Shown: positions 14,049 through 25,664 of the stretch, piece after piece
Layout of the letters: the number at the start of each line of letters is the position of its first letter
Numbering within the stretch: position 1 is the stretch's first letter
Program-made: the position numbers and the translations under genes
From: Utricularia gibba
Taxonomy: Eukaryota > Streptophyta > Magnoliopsida > Lamiales > Lentibulariaceae
Length of the DNA stretch: 64,000 nt
NCBI GenBank assembly: GCA_002189035.1
Contig: NEEC01000002.1
Span: 744,001-808,000 of the forward strand
Direction: 5' to 3'
The notes under the pieces: model-generated
Database searches by the model: none
Told to the model about the DNA's origin: nothing
Seen by the model: only the letters and a program-made list of their open reading frames with translations

Positions 14049-17000
14049 TTACTGTGAGCCCTCCTTCCAGGGATCATCGTCTGTTATCACCTCTGAAGGC
14101 TCGATGACCTGCGTCTCAGAATCACCGGTGGAGGCATCTGCAGCTTCATCCTCATTCTCTAGTCTTCCCCAGCGGCCACCGAGGGCCATGGCCATCATTT
14201 CGTAAATCTTGTTGCCGAGCTCTGCTGGGCTATCTGGCTGTGAAAAGTAGGAGATGCTTTTTGAGTTTAAGAGACTTCTGATCAAGTCTTAGTCCATGGA
14301 AAATGGTAACTTACTGTAAATCCACTGGATATCAAAGCTGTATCGTACAGAAGGTCCACTGCTCGTTTTGCGTCTGAGCTTTCGGGTTCATTCTTGCATG
14401 CAGCCTGCAGATGTAAGAACAGAGAGAAGCTGATCAGGCTGGTTAAAGGAAGAAGATTTGAAACCAGTATACTGCTTTAGGATCAAATTGGGTTGATTAA
14501 CTACGGCTAAGACTGCATGAATGAAGCACTGCAGTATTGTACCATTAGATCCTTGACAATAGGATGATCCGGATTGATCTCCAAAATTCTCCTACCCCGC
14601 ATGAATTCCAGACTTGAAGTGTCTCCTAGTGTCTGTGCTCGCATCAGTCTATAGAGGATAGCAAAGTGACCATCAGCATCACGTAATTTATCAGCAGGTT
14701 AGATCCGTACTAGTAAAACTGTGCGTATGCATAATGTAAGTTACCTTTCCATGTTTGCAGACCAACCAAACTTGCCAGACACAAGCACGCATGGTGATGA
14801 GCTAAGCCGTTTCGATACTTGCACCTTTGCAACCTTATCACCAAGCTGCTGTTTTATCCAGTCACACAGAAGGTTGAACTCTTGCTTGGTTTCTCTTTCA
14901 CTAACCTCATCAGCCTCACCTGTCATCATTACAGCACAAGCGATGGATCAGAGCTACAACATCTTGACAGAGGCAAAAAAAGCAATTTTGTATGTGCAAA
15001 TGACAGAGCATTAGCTGATACAAACCAAGCTCGAGGTCCTCCTTGCTAATATCAACAAACTTCTTTTCTTTGTAAGTTTGCAGGTTCTGGATAGCAACTT
15101 CGTCAATTGGCTCGATCAGGTAAAGCACCTGGAGAACAATTGAAATTATACTCAAGTTCCAAACACAGGAAATAAATCTTCAAATTTTTAAAAAAATGCA
15201 TTGAAACCCGATGATGTAGACAACCTCAATACCCTTCTGGACCAACTTTTCTAAGAAAGGTGCCGACTTGGCACTCTTCAAGCTGTCAGTCGCCAAGTAA
15301 TAGATTGCTTTCTGGTTCTCAACCATGTTCTCTACGTAATCATCCAAGCTTATCAGCTCTTCTTCACTCTTGGAAGAGAAAAATCTCAGCAATGGTGTAA
15401 TTTTCTTGTGATTTCCAGTATCCTCAATGCATCCCAGCTTCAGAAACTTCCCAAAATTTTCCCAGAATTTTTTATAATCCTGCTAAGTTATCGTCATGTT
15501 AAAGTACCCTTCTTTGTAGCATAAGGGGACTACAGAATTCGATCATCTACCTCTTTGTTCTCGCTTTCTGAAAGATCTTGAATCATATCAAATGTCTTTC
15601 GTACCAATCTCTTTCTCATTATCCTTACCTGGATCCGTGGAATCGAATAAGCTACAGGGGATCATGAAGAACGAAGTAAAACAAGAGGAAGAAAGGGGAT
15701 CATACAATCCGGCTCTCTTGTAGGATCTCCCTTGAAACATTAAGGGGAAGATCATCGGAATCCACCACTCCCTTAACAAACCTCAAGTATCTTGGAAACT
15801 AAAAGCCAGCCAAAATAAAAATAAAAAATTAAATAAGAGAGGCATTCAGGAATAAAGATACAGAAGTACAAAAGTAGTGTCCCCTACCAATTCCCCATCA
15901 AAGTCATCAGAAATGAACACTCTCTTGACATATAACCGAATATTTTTTGTCTTGGGGTTGATAACCTCCTCATTATTGAGAGGTGCCATGCCAGGAACGT
16001 AAAGTACACTCCTAAATTCAACCTCACCCTGCAAAGGTTCGGGAATTACCAATACAGATCACAGTAGACAATGGTACACAGATCCAATGAAAAGTACCTC
16101 AGTAGTGAAATGGGTGTGTGTGAGTGGATCGAGGAATTCATTGAAGGCCTTCTTGTAGAACTCCTGATACTCTTCCTTTTCAACTTCCTTGGGATTTCGC
16201 ATCTGCATATGCAGAACATAATGGAAACATATTGAAGCAACCCCAGATAGCATATCTTGATTATGAAAATATAGATACAATCAACTTACCCATATAGGTT
16301 TTGTTTCATTTGCCAGCTCCCAGTCCCAATATTTTTCAGTCTTGGTCTTCTTAGTCTTCTTCCTCTCTTCCTGGAGTATTGGGAAGAGACAAGAACCCCC
16401 ACTAAGATGTCCATCACATAGGAAGATTCTTTTTCAACGAGTATTACCTCTGGCTTTTCTTTGTCTTCTCCTTCTTTGGGCACCTCTTCTTCTTCTACCT
16501 GCATGTTGTTTTTTTTTTAAATAAAACATTCAAATACTCGCAAAATATTTAATAGTTCCACAGGTTTTCTGATTTCGAACCTCAATGGTTCTTGATTTCT
16601 CTTGCCATGTGTAGATGGGAAACGAAACAAACTGTGAGTAGTTCTTCACTAAGCTTTGGATCTTTGCAGGCTCAGAGTATTCATATTTGTCATCTTCCTG
16701 AATAGAACAAGGTTAAAACATACGTCAATTAACTTCGTCAACAAACAAATCCAATGCAAAGTGAAAACTCTGAAAGAGCGGGGATAAACAAAAAATACCC
16801 TTAAATAAAGTGTGATTTGGGTTCCACGACCAAAAATTTTCTCTGGATCAGTCTCCTCCCTGATTGAATATGAGCTACTATCAGCGGCTGCTTCCCAGAC
16901 AAACTGTTTGTCAGACCTCGGGCTTTTCGTAGCCACAACTACCTGGTCAACAGGAAAATGAAAATCAGCATATCAAATATAAGAATCGCACTAAAAAAAA

Positions 17001-18178
17001 TTGCAGATGAAAATACCTTATCAGAGACCAGAAAGGCAGAGTAAAAACCAACACCAAATTGACCAATCAAGCTATTGTCTGCACCAAGGTCCTTATTCTC
17101 CTGCATACAAGTAAAATTTCAATAACCGTAGATTCTTAAAAGTGGCTAAGATATTTCAATAGACACTAACACAGGATATACCTTTAATGCCTTGACAAAT
17201 CTAGAGGTGCCACTCTGAGCAATGGTTCCAAGGCAATCGATAAGCTCCTCTTTCGTCATTCCAATACCAGTATCTCTGTGTGTGAATAACAAGAGTCAGA
17301 AACGACCTTATTTGAATGATGTAGAAGGCCATCAGAACTACACATACATAATAGTAATGGTTCCCTTCTCGGGGTCAGGCTTGATACGTATCTCAAGCTC
17401 ACCGCCATCTCCAAGAAGTGATGGCTCCGTCACACTTAAAAACCTCAACTTATCAAGCGCATCACTTGCATTACTGAAAAAAAAAAAAGACAACGATTAG
17501 TATACTATGAAAAAAAAATCCAACCTTGTGGATTGTAAAAATACATAATGCATGTTCGGTTGACTCTTCTTTGGAGTTTTATTTGACAGAATAAGATAAC
17601 ACATCATCAGCCAAGATACAAATGGGATACGGAAAATATATTACCTAACGAGCTCGCGGAGAAACACTTCCTTGTGGCTGTATAGACTGTGGACTATCAA
17701 ATCCATCAGGCGACTCACCTAAGAGCAACTAAATTGTAAATTCAAGCACACCAAACGATCAAAACAGAAAAAAAAAAGGAAAAAGCTCCCGGAATTACGG
17801 ACCAAAGTGCCATCTTGAATATATTCGCTTTCTCTACTCAAGAAGCATGCAAATGTATCTCCATCAAAAAAATATCCAACCGCGAAAATGAAATCGCACC
17901 TCAGCCTGGTACTCATACTGTTCTCCAGAAATCTCAGGAGCTTCTTTTTCTGTCACTGAAGCAGCCTCGCAGCGCAACATCACTCCCCTATGTCTCCTCT
18001 CCATCTTCCATTGCATTGAACTTCTTAAAAGACAATTCTTGAATCCATTCCTAGGCAACAGAGCACTCCTCAATGACACCCTGCTGCTTATCCCTCTTGG
18101 ACGTGTAGAAAATGAGGCAGGGTATGGAATTGCTGCCGGTGGAGCGGAGGCGAAACTTCTGCTTAACACCGGGGCCAT
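14049..18178 (-). CDS. HSP90C: Plastid HSP90 chaperone (HSP90C / HSP90.5)
   Basis: ATP-driven stromal chaperone involved in plastid protein import and thylakoid formation. Nineteen exons: 18178-17900, 17718-17645, 17473-17348, 17275-17182, 17100-17017, 16942-16799, 16697-16581, 16498-16448, 16370-16290, 16202-16098, 16028-15888, 15798-15706, 15628-15551, 15479-15225, 15128-15026, 14919-14745, 14648-14543, 14404-14315 and 14237-14049. Total 2385 nt, 794 residues. Residues 1-75 are Ser/Arg-rich and poor in acidic residues (transit peptide, MAPVLSRSF). The GHKL ATPase follows: [34 protein letters not shown]. Then come an acidic/Lys linker ([12 protein letters not shown]), the middle-domain [10 protein letters not shown], and a C terminus ending [10 protein letters not shown]. 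The family's Thr before DTGIG is Ile here, at the exon 3/4 junction. All phases agree. It is plastid-type, not mitochondrial HSP90.6 or cytosolic, because it lacks MEEVD. Confidence 0.96.
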
Positions 18179-18347
18179 ATTTTCAACTCAGAGAAAAACC
18201 CAGATGGGATTTTTACCACCGATACATACACTAGTTGAAAGTATCTTGCTTTCTGCAAGGCAACGCAAAGGGATATCCGGAGAGATAGGGCTCCGCCTGC
18301 CACCAAACCCTGATGCGCAAGGCGGGGGTTTAACCGCGATCGGAGCA

Positions 18348-18355
18348 TTCTAGAA
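18348..18355. promoter_or_regulatory. Possible heat shock element core TTCtaGAA upstream of HSP90C
   Basis: The perfect inverted pair TTCnnGAA lies about 170 bp upstream of the HSP90C start codon. A functional element usually needs three alternating 5-bp units, and only two are clean here. Such 8-mers also occur by chance. Confidence 0.3.
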
Positions 18356-18826
18356 TAACACGAAAATGGCTGTGAGAGGTTCAGTAATCACTCCTGTAAA
18401 ACAAAAAAAAGAAAACGGATGGCAAGAAAGCCGTCGTTTCCGCCATAGCAACGATATCCGTATCATTTTGGAACCCTTTTTTGCCCTAATATTTTCAGAA
18501 TTAATATCGTTTGCCTACTTTATTTTATAATATTTTTACTCAATCTTTCGTGCTTAATATTTATATGAGTACATATTTATATAAAAAAAATTATTTTTAG
18601 AATAAAATATAATATTGTATCACACCATTTATTTCTATATAAAATGTATTCTAACAAAGAGTAAACCAGCCATATTTTGCTCATTGGGCCTAATTGAAGG
18701 GCTGGACCAATACATTGGCCTTGTAATTGGGCCGATAGGTGTTCTCTAAGGGCCCAAACCACCTCAGCGTTCTCCGTTTTAAATGAAATGGCAAATTCTG
18801 CAGTAACCATCGGCCACCGTTGAGAA

Positions 18827-18834
18827 GAAAGTTC
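18827..18834. promoter_or_regulatory. Possible heat shock element core GAAagTTC between HSP90C and BIM
   Basis: Perfect GAAnnTTC preceded by another GAA (GAAGAAagTTC), about 130 bp upstream of the BIM start and 650 bp from HSP90C. It is a motif match only. Confidence 0.25.
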
Positions 18835-18965
18835 TGCAGTTTTATGCTCTACTTGGTATGTCGGAAAGTCATTGCTTGGTGGCTGTGTAAATGAACGGCC
18901 TTTGTCTACTTTACGCGGGGTGAAAATATCCTATTTTGGGCAGAAATACAGAAGAAAGATAAGAA

Positions 18966-20823
18966 ATGAAAGCTGGGAAGAATCATCTTGAAGAGGACGA
19001 AGACGTGTATGAGGAATTTGGCGCGAATAACGATGCCTCACCATCAAAAAATACGAATCTTTCCAAAGGTTGGACCGCTTTTTGTGTTATTTTAGCTGTT
19101 TATGTGCTTCACCCATAGAATCTTGTACTCCGTGTGCGCACTTTTTTTTTTTTTGTGGGTTTTGGAATATGTCTGATTTTGAACCCTTTTGTTGTGATTT
19201 GGTGAAAGCCAATGGGAGGAGTGACAAGGCGAATGTTACAAGGTCGAAGCACTCGGTCACGGAGCAGAGACGGAGGAGCAAGATCAATGAAAGGTGATAA
19301 GTGTGGACAGAGCTAAATTATATGTTTCACTTCAGAATATGATGTCTTTTGAAGAAGGATGTTTGCTTAGGGTGATGGCTGAAGTAGGGGGAACGCTGAA
19401 ATCACAAGTACAAAGAAAAATTTGGAGCATTTTCATTTTTTAGGAATGTTTTTTAGTGCTTCCTCTTTTACCGAGAGCCTTTGGCGTGGTGTTGTTTTGT
19501 CAACAGTCAGTAACCAAGTTTTTGCATTGGACAAGTGATACAAGTGAAGGCATTCGTTTTCCTTCTGCCTCAGGTATCAAATACTGAGAGGCCTCATACC
19601 CCGAAGTGATCAGAAGAGGGACACTGCATCATTTTTGTTGGAGGTGCAATGCTAAACTACAAGTTGTCGCCATGTGTTGCTGTGAAGTTGTTTGATACAT
19701 TGTTTTGATGATGGTTCATTGATGTGGAAATGTTACTGGATCACTGGTGGATTCGTTGGTCTTCTCTGGTGGTTCTACGGAAAGAATGATGATGTAGAAT
19801 CCTTATTCCAGACTACTGAATTCATTGCAGGTGATCCATTATGTACAGTTTTTACAGGAGAAGGTTCAAACGTATGAAGGATCATATCAAACCTGGGGGT
19901 CAGAGCCCATAAAGCTGGTACCTTGGGTAAAAGATAAACTCTTCACACACGTTTTGAAAGTTGATAAATGAGTTTCTACCAGCTGAAATATTTATCCTGT
20001 TTCTTGCGAAAGAGAAACAGTCAGTGGCATGTACCAGGTTTTGTTGGGCAGCCACAGGTCTCCAGTCTTGGCTCGATTACACAGCATCGGAGACATGATG
20101 AAAATATTGCACTAAGTATGCAGCCATTTACCCAGAATCACAGTGAAGAAATGCGGTGTGGATCATTGGAGCCGGAAGCTCAGAATGCCAATGCAATGCA
20201 TTTACAAGCAGCCCCCATCACAACTGATGCTGCCTTTTCTCATATTATTCAAGGCCCTCCCGATGGAACGCCAGCAGAATGCCCTTCCAATGGGAATTCA
20301 CTGAACTGCCAAGATGAGCTGACGATTGAGGGTGGAACAATAAACATATCAAGTGTTTACTCAGAGAGGTGGGTTAGGGAGCTGTTCTATCAACTTATTC
20401 CAGTGGTTCAACAGATCTTTTGTGGAAACAAAGAACTACAAGGAATTAGAATGTAGCATTCATCTGAATTTTCATGGCACAGCTGTTCTATGATCATTTG
20501 AATTCCTCTCTTCAGGTTGTTGAATTCATTGGCTCAAGCCCTTCAGGCCACTGGTCTGGATCTCTCCCAAGCCACCATGTCAGTCCAGATTAATCTCAGG
20601 AAGCGAGCAGTTAGCAGTTCACTCCCCGGTGTAAGTGTTGGCATTTACTTTCAAAGTATGTGATACCGTGTCTCTAAAATCCCAGCATGGCTATGATGAT
20701 CGCCTTTGTGAAATTTACTAGGATCAAAATATACCTGTCATTCCTGGCAATCAAACAGTTGGGGATTTTCAAGAAGTTAGCAGCGAGGATTTCGACCATG
20801 TTCAGAAGAGACGGAAGACATGA
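18966..20823 (+). CDS. BIM: BIM-type bHLH transcription factor (BES1-interacting Myc-like)
   Basis: Brassinosteroid-pathway bHLH that partners BES1/BZR1 at E-boxes (family knowledge). Seven exons: 18966-19068, 19209-19293, 19574-19643, 19831-19926, 20013-20368, 20516-20630 and 20722-20823, encoding 308 residues. The basic region and helices are [59 protein letters not shown] and EGSYQTW, the usual BIM block at residues about 45-100. After it come [13 protein letters not shown] and the C-terminal [20 protein letters not shown] with INLRKRA, diagnostic of BIM1/2/3. The acceptors before exons 2 and 5 are GAAAG-type and weak, but they are the only ones that keep the conserved frame. The stop lies 118 bp from that of the convergent oligopeptidase gene, so their 3' UTRs probably overlap. 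Closest to BIM2 by size. Confidence 0.9.
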
Positions 20824-20941
20824 AATAGTCCCAGACGCCCTGTTTAATCTAAAGGTTATTACTTTGGGCATATGATGCAAGAATGAACAGAACCTGTACC
20901 TGAGTTTGAATGGATTCATCACAGGTGCCACAGCTCTAGAT

Positions 20942-23900
20942 CTAAATTGTTCCCGAAACTTTCATTAGGAATGCATATTCGAGAGCCATTTCCTGACACT
21001 CCGCAAAACGGCCACCTTCACGGAAATGGCCTCCTTCTTTGCTAGTATGAAGTATGACCGATGAGCAGCTTGAACATGCAGTATCTCGTATCTTGGCTAC
21101 CCATTTTGCAGCCTCCCAAACTCCAACTCTGAGTATGATGGAGTAGCAGGCACATACAGAGAAAAAGATCAGCACGTAACTGAATCATAACCAATAGTTT
21201 GGCTATGAAATCGAGATGGAGTTAGTAAAGCATTACCGGGAATCATTAAACGCAGCTGACACCAGCATTGAAGGCAAGCAAGCTCCAGGAGGAATATTAT
21301 CATATGGAGAGTACTTGAGAATGTAATCAAAGAAGGCCTTTGTTTGAGGATTCCCGAACTCCTCGTAGTCCAAAATGGTAAGAGGCAGAGTTGGATCCAG
21401 CAAAGTGTTGAGAATATCGAGAAAAGGAACCTGCAAGGAAAATTCAGTGAAAACATGGGCAGAATCAGAACTGACAGCCATAAAAATGGCGTGTACCTTC
21501 AAAATGACAGAATTGAACAACTCTGGGCGCATGGTGACGGCTGCTCCAACAAGAAGAGACCCTGCGCTGATACCAACCGCAGCAAGATGATGTCTGTGGA
21601 TAAACCCCTCGTTGACCAAGTACTCACCACAGGCAATAAAATCATGTATGGAGTTTAACTTGCTGAGTCCACGACCAGAGCTATGCCAAGAAGGCTTGAT
21701 GCCAGCACCACCTCTGAACTCAGACAACAAAAGTTACTAATCTAATAACTAGTCCAAGTTCAGAAGGAGATATCGATGAATTCAAGTTTTGCAGATGCTT
21801 AGAATAGAAAATGATGTACCTCACATCAGCGAAAGCAAACATCCAACCTCGATCCAGCAAGCTTAAACGATTTGCACACCAACTTTTGTCCAAAGGTTCA
21901 CCATAAGCACCATATCCATGAAGAAGCCCGGGAGATTTTCCTTTCTTGTATGCCTTCCTTGAGAACAAAATTGTCAATGGGATTTTGAGACCATCATGGG
22001 AGAGTACCTCCTTTTCTTCACAGGCATAGCACTCGGAGCAGTCTTCCCACTGCCATGTTTTGGAGGAGTCTGTATGTATCTCCTTGTACGACATGGAAAT
22101 ATTTCTAACATCTTCCTGATGTACAATGGAGAATGTTTTTTTCAACATGTCGTAATCGACAAGGAGATCAGGCATCTGCATGAATATACAGAGGTATACT
22201 GAAAATCAGACCTTGCATCTAACGCTCTGGATAGCATGAATAAGAAGAAATCCTCCTAGACAAAAAGAGGGATGACCGGTTACTAACTTACAGAACTTTT
22301 AAGTGAGAACCCTTAGAACACGAAAGAAAAAGAAATATACCGCAGGAGATGAGAGGATGGCACGATATGTGGTGCTCAAAAAATCATGATTTGACCCTGG
22401 AGTGATGCTACACATTTTTGAGGGAATAGGAAAATACCAAGGCTCGAGATCTTCGATCTTCATTTCCTTCTCCAACAAAGACAAACAGAATGGCATAATA
22501 TTTGACAAAGTGCATTCAACTGGCATCATCATCAATTGATATCAATCTCTACTGAAACCCCAAATATTATACCTTGTCATTAGGAGGAATAGGCAAGCCT
22601 ATAGAGCATACTGCTGAGGAACCCCTTTAACTAGCCAAAGGACCAAATGCTCATTAAAAATGTCCATATCTTCGAACCAGTAATCTTCACCAGACATTAT
22701 GACACTCTAAAAATCACAAGGGCAGAAAGATGACGAAATTACATATTTATGAATTATATGCATTTACCTTCTAGGATATGAAGCTCAACAAACAAAGATC
22801 GGATATTTTGTTGTTCCAAACAAAGTTAAACCTAAGCCCACTATAGATAATGAAAAAAGGAACATGAAAGTACCTTTAAGTTCATCGAATCAATATCAGC
22901 ATCTCTACATCGTGCCAAATGGTAGCCACTAACTGAGGGTTTGTCATTATTACTTATAGGAGCATTAGTGAGGACATAAAAAGTGCTACCATGATGCTCC
23001 AGAAAGAATTGGACTCCGTCAGTGCGTTTACAGAACCTCTGTAAGCCAGCTTGTGGATGGGTTGCATTTATAACATGCACCTACACGACAGCAAAGAGAT
23101 CGATAAACCACATTGCCAAGATTTAGTTGCAAAGTCCTCATGGCTTCAAATATGCAACAAAATTGAGACAGTAAGTTCCTTCCTCAGATGATGTCCTTGA
23201 ATTCGAATTCACTGTTACAAACTTGCCATCTTTTGTACTTGAAATATCCACGCAGAAGCGAGAATCATTCTCAGTAATTACTACAGTATCATCCTTAGAA
23301 CCTAAGCCTAACGTAGTGCATAAGACCCTAATATGAAAAATATAATTGTTAGAAAAATGCAACACATCACAAGCGAACTTTCATATAAGATATACAGCTT
23401 ACCTGTAAGGCCGCTGGTTCCCATCACATAATGTATAGAACAGAGTATTGCTATCCTGAGCCCACGCCAAACTCATGACACCATCTACACTATGTTGAGG
23501 GAGAATAGCATCGCTCCGGATGTCCTTAACTTGAAGTTGAAAGTGTTCATGCCCCGTGGTGTCCAGTGTATAAGCAAGAAAATTGTGGTCAGGTGATATC
23601 CTACATGTTCCCACATGAACATATCCTACAAACCAATTTCCGTATTTCAAAACTTCAATCTTTTGATGGTGATTCCCTCAAATGAAACTTGATAGCAAAA
23701 AGATCTAACCTTTTTGTTCTGCTATCTCGTTCCAATCAAGCAAGATTTGGCCCCTCCATCCTCGGTAGGCATTGAACATATCCAATCCCAAAACGCCAGT
23801 TTCAAGTGCAGATTCTCTGCATAAAACAGGATACTCCTTCCCCTCTGGTATGTACTGGTAGTAAAACCTGTTGAAATATTTGTGAAGAAGAAACAATTAC

Positions 23901-24364
23901 AAGATTTTTTATCATTTTAAGAGATACAACAGAACCCCGGCGTCCTTCCCACAACTGCAAAAGTAATAACGCTGTGAAAGTACCGACCATGAGCCCCAAC
24001 GCTCAGGAGGGGTTGTGACCCGAGACGGCATTCTGGAGACCATCTCAGAGTAAAGTGTCTTCTGCATTTCCTCAGTGTCCCGCATGAAAGCATTGAAATA
24101 AACGTTTTCTTCGTCAATATAGCGTAGGAAATCAGGATCACTGACATCCCGCATCCAATGATAGGGATCCAGCCATGACACCCCATGGGCAGTGGTCGTA
24201 TGAGTTACCTTCTTGGCCACCGGCGGGCGGAGCACCGGCATGGTGAAAGGTAGTCGCTCAATTCTTTTGCAGAAAGTGGAGTAAAACACATGATAAGGCA
24301 GATGATGAAGCGCATTGGGCAGCATTCCTGTTGACTTCCTCGAAAGAACGAGGCGCGCCGCCAT
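20942..24364 (-). CDS. Prolyl oligopeptidase family serine peptidase (oligopeptidase B / protease 2-like), frame disrupted
   Basis: Eleven exons: 24364-23988, 23867-23710, 23652-23403, 23327-23180, 23080-22874, 22706-22573, 22466-22341, 22175-21820, 21713-21497, 21430-21237 and 21128-20942. Restored length is about 784 residues, with an N-terminal organelle-like presequence. The S9 catalytic fold is clear: TTTAHGVSWLDPYHWMRD near the N terminus, then DRGWMFAFADVR, the nucleophile elbow AAVGISAGS, the Asp loop AFNDSR and the His loop GGHF. Two defects are present. Exon 6 is 134 nt where both flanking phases need 135, and one more G in the run 22622-22625 restores SAVCSIGLP. Exon 4 should end after GAGGAA at 23180, but the next bases are GG, not GT. 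A GT 39 nt upstream (in frame) would drop 13 conserved residues. The gene is either mis-sequenced or decaying. Confidence 0.82.
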
Positions 24365-24633
24365 CTCCGCGGCGAGGGTGGGTACTCAAACTAAACTAGT
24401 AACCACTGGATTCACAATTGGAGCTTATCCCCCAAGTCTCTATTGATTCGAACGCAACCAAATTCACTCGCTCAAATATCTTCACGAACCCCAACTCCAT
24501 AAAATTCACTCGCACAAATTCTGCAGGGCTTGTTCTCGTGGAAGAAACAAAGAGAAGAAAATGGTGATGCTTTCTTTCCTCGAATTCACTTCGCAAAACG
24601 CTTCGGCCCAGCAAATACAAAAAATTAGGAAAC

Positions 24634-24642
24634 AAAAAAAAA
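24634..24642 (-). terminator. RNA polymerase III T-run terminator for tRNA-Val
   Basis: Nine A on the plus strand, i.e. nine T in the sense of the tRNA, starting 7 bp past its 3' end. Confidence 0.8.
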
Positions 24643-24648
24643 CTCAAT

Positions 24649-24720
24649 GTTGCTGCCCAGGATCGAACTGGGGACCTTCAGTGTGTAAGACTGACGTGAT
24701 AACCACTACACCACAGCAAC
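24649..24720 (-). tRNA. tRNA-Val (anticodon TAC)
   Basis: 72 nt. The acceptor strands GTTGCTG/CAGCAAC pair fully. The D arm GTGTAGTGGTTATCAC fits the A box. The anticodon stem TCAGT/ACTGA closes the loop CTTACAC with anticodon TAC (reads GUA). The T arm CCCAG-TTCGATC-CTGGG pairs fully and carries the B box. No intron. A pol III T-run follows. Nuclear type. Confidence 0.95.
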
Positions 24721-25664
24721 TTGGTGATGATTACTTCTTGAACTAAAATGAAATTTACTCCTGCAATATTCCAGCTTAAAAACAACAGGCGCACAACCAT
24801 GGACTCGGGAGGGAAGGCTATCCACGTCCACAGGTTTTTATGTCGACGATGCATCGGAATCGGGACACCCCGTCGATCCAAATACCATACATTCGATCGT
24901 CTATCGGGGCCCAGTTCATCAACACCAGTCTCCAACTTGTCCTGAATCCACCCTGCTTGTTTCCACTCTGCATTCCAAAATCTGTTCCCACTACTTTTAC
25001 TTTTTCAAATTAATGACTAAAATTTCATTAAACATTCACATTACCTTATATACTTACTCATATCATTTTAATCTTAAGATATACAATTATTTTTTTGGTC
25101 TAATACTACTTGTTGGCTCCTTTTTCTAGCTCTTCCCCATCAAAACATGGGTCCCTGAGACACAATACTTTGATCAAGTCCTCAAGTGGGATTCGTCGTT
25201 TACCAAAAAAAAACATCAGCCGCAGCCGCAGCCGCGTATTCCCATCCATGACTGCCTTGAGAAAAAAAAAGCACTTGATTTGCCTACCCAAGCTATGGGA
25301 TCAATGGAATTAATATTATATATATACATATCAAATATAAGTAATTAAGCATATCTTATAATAAATAAATACCATTTAGAAGCCATGGTTTAAACGGGAG
25401 TGAACAGTGAGGCAACAGTTGACCGACAAGACAACGGTTAAAACGTCACATTCCGTGTCCGAATCTGGTCCTCTTCTTTACAATTAAAATAATGAAAAAA
25501 AAATAATAACAATATGAATGTTTCTAGTAATAATAGAACGGTATCTCTGTCCAAATGATTATTTTTTTTTTAAAAAAGGATGGGTTCAATCGTTATAAAG
25601 ACTAGCTCTGGGAGCCACTGCTCGTGTCCCTCCGTCTTATCAGGAAGGCAACCTACTCAGGAAT

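Larger units (their letters stand above)
18179..18965. promoter_or_regulatory. Divergent upstream region between HSP90C and the BIM-type gene
   Basis: 787 bp separate the start codons of the two divergent genes. The HSP90C side (18180-18360) is GC-richer and probably its 5' UTR. The centre (18480-18650) is AT-rich. Two heat-shock-element-like cores are listed separately. Confidence 0.5.
24365..25664. other. Intergenic: oligopeptidase promoter, tRNA-Val and BIG GRAIN 1-like promoter
   Basis: Contains a tRNA gene (listed separately) about 285 bp upstream of the oligopeptidase start. The remainder, 24730-25620, is AT-rich with short unsupported open frames. Positions 25320-25380 and 25480-25580 are A/T runs. 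Confidence 0.5.

Noticed and set aside
21996-22202. Plus-strand frame within the oligopeptidase gene resembling a membrane segment
   Set aside because: Shadow of exon 8 of the minus-strand gene.
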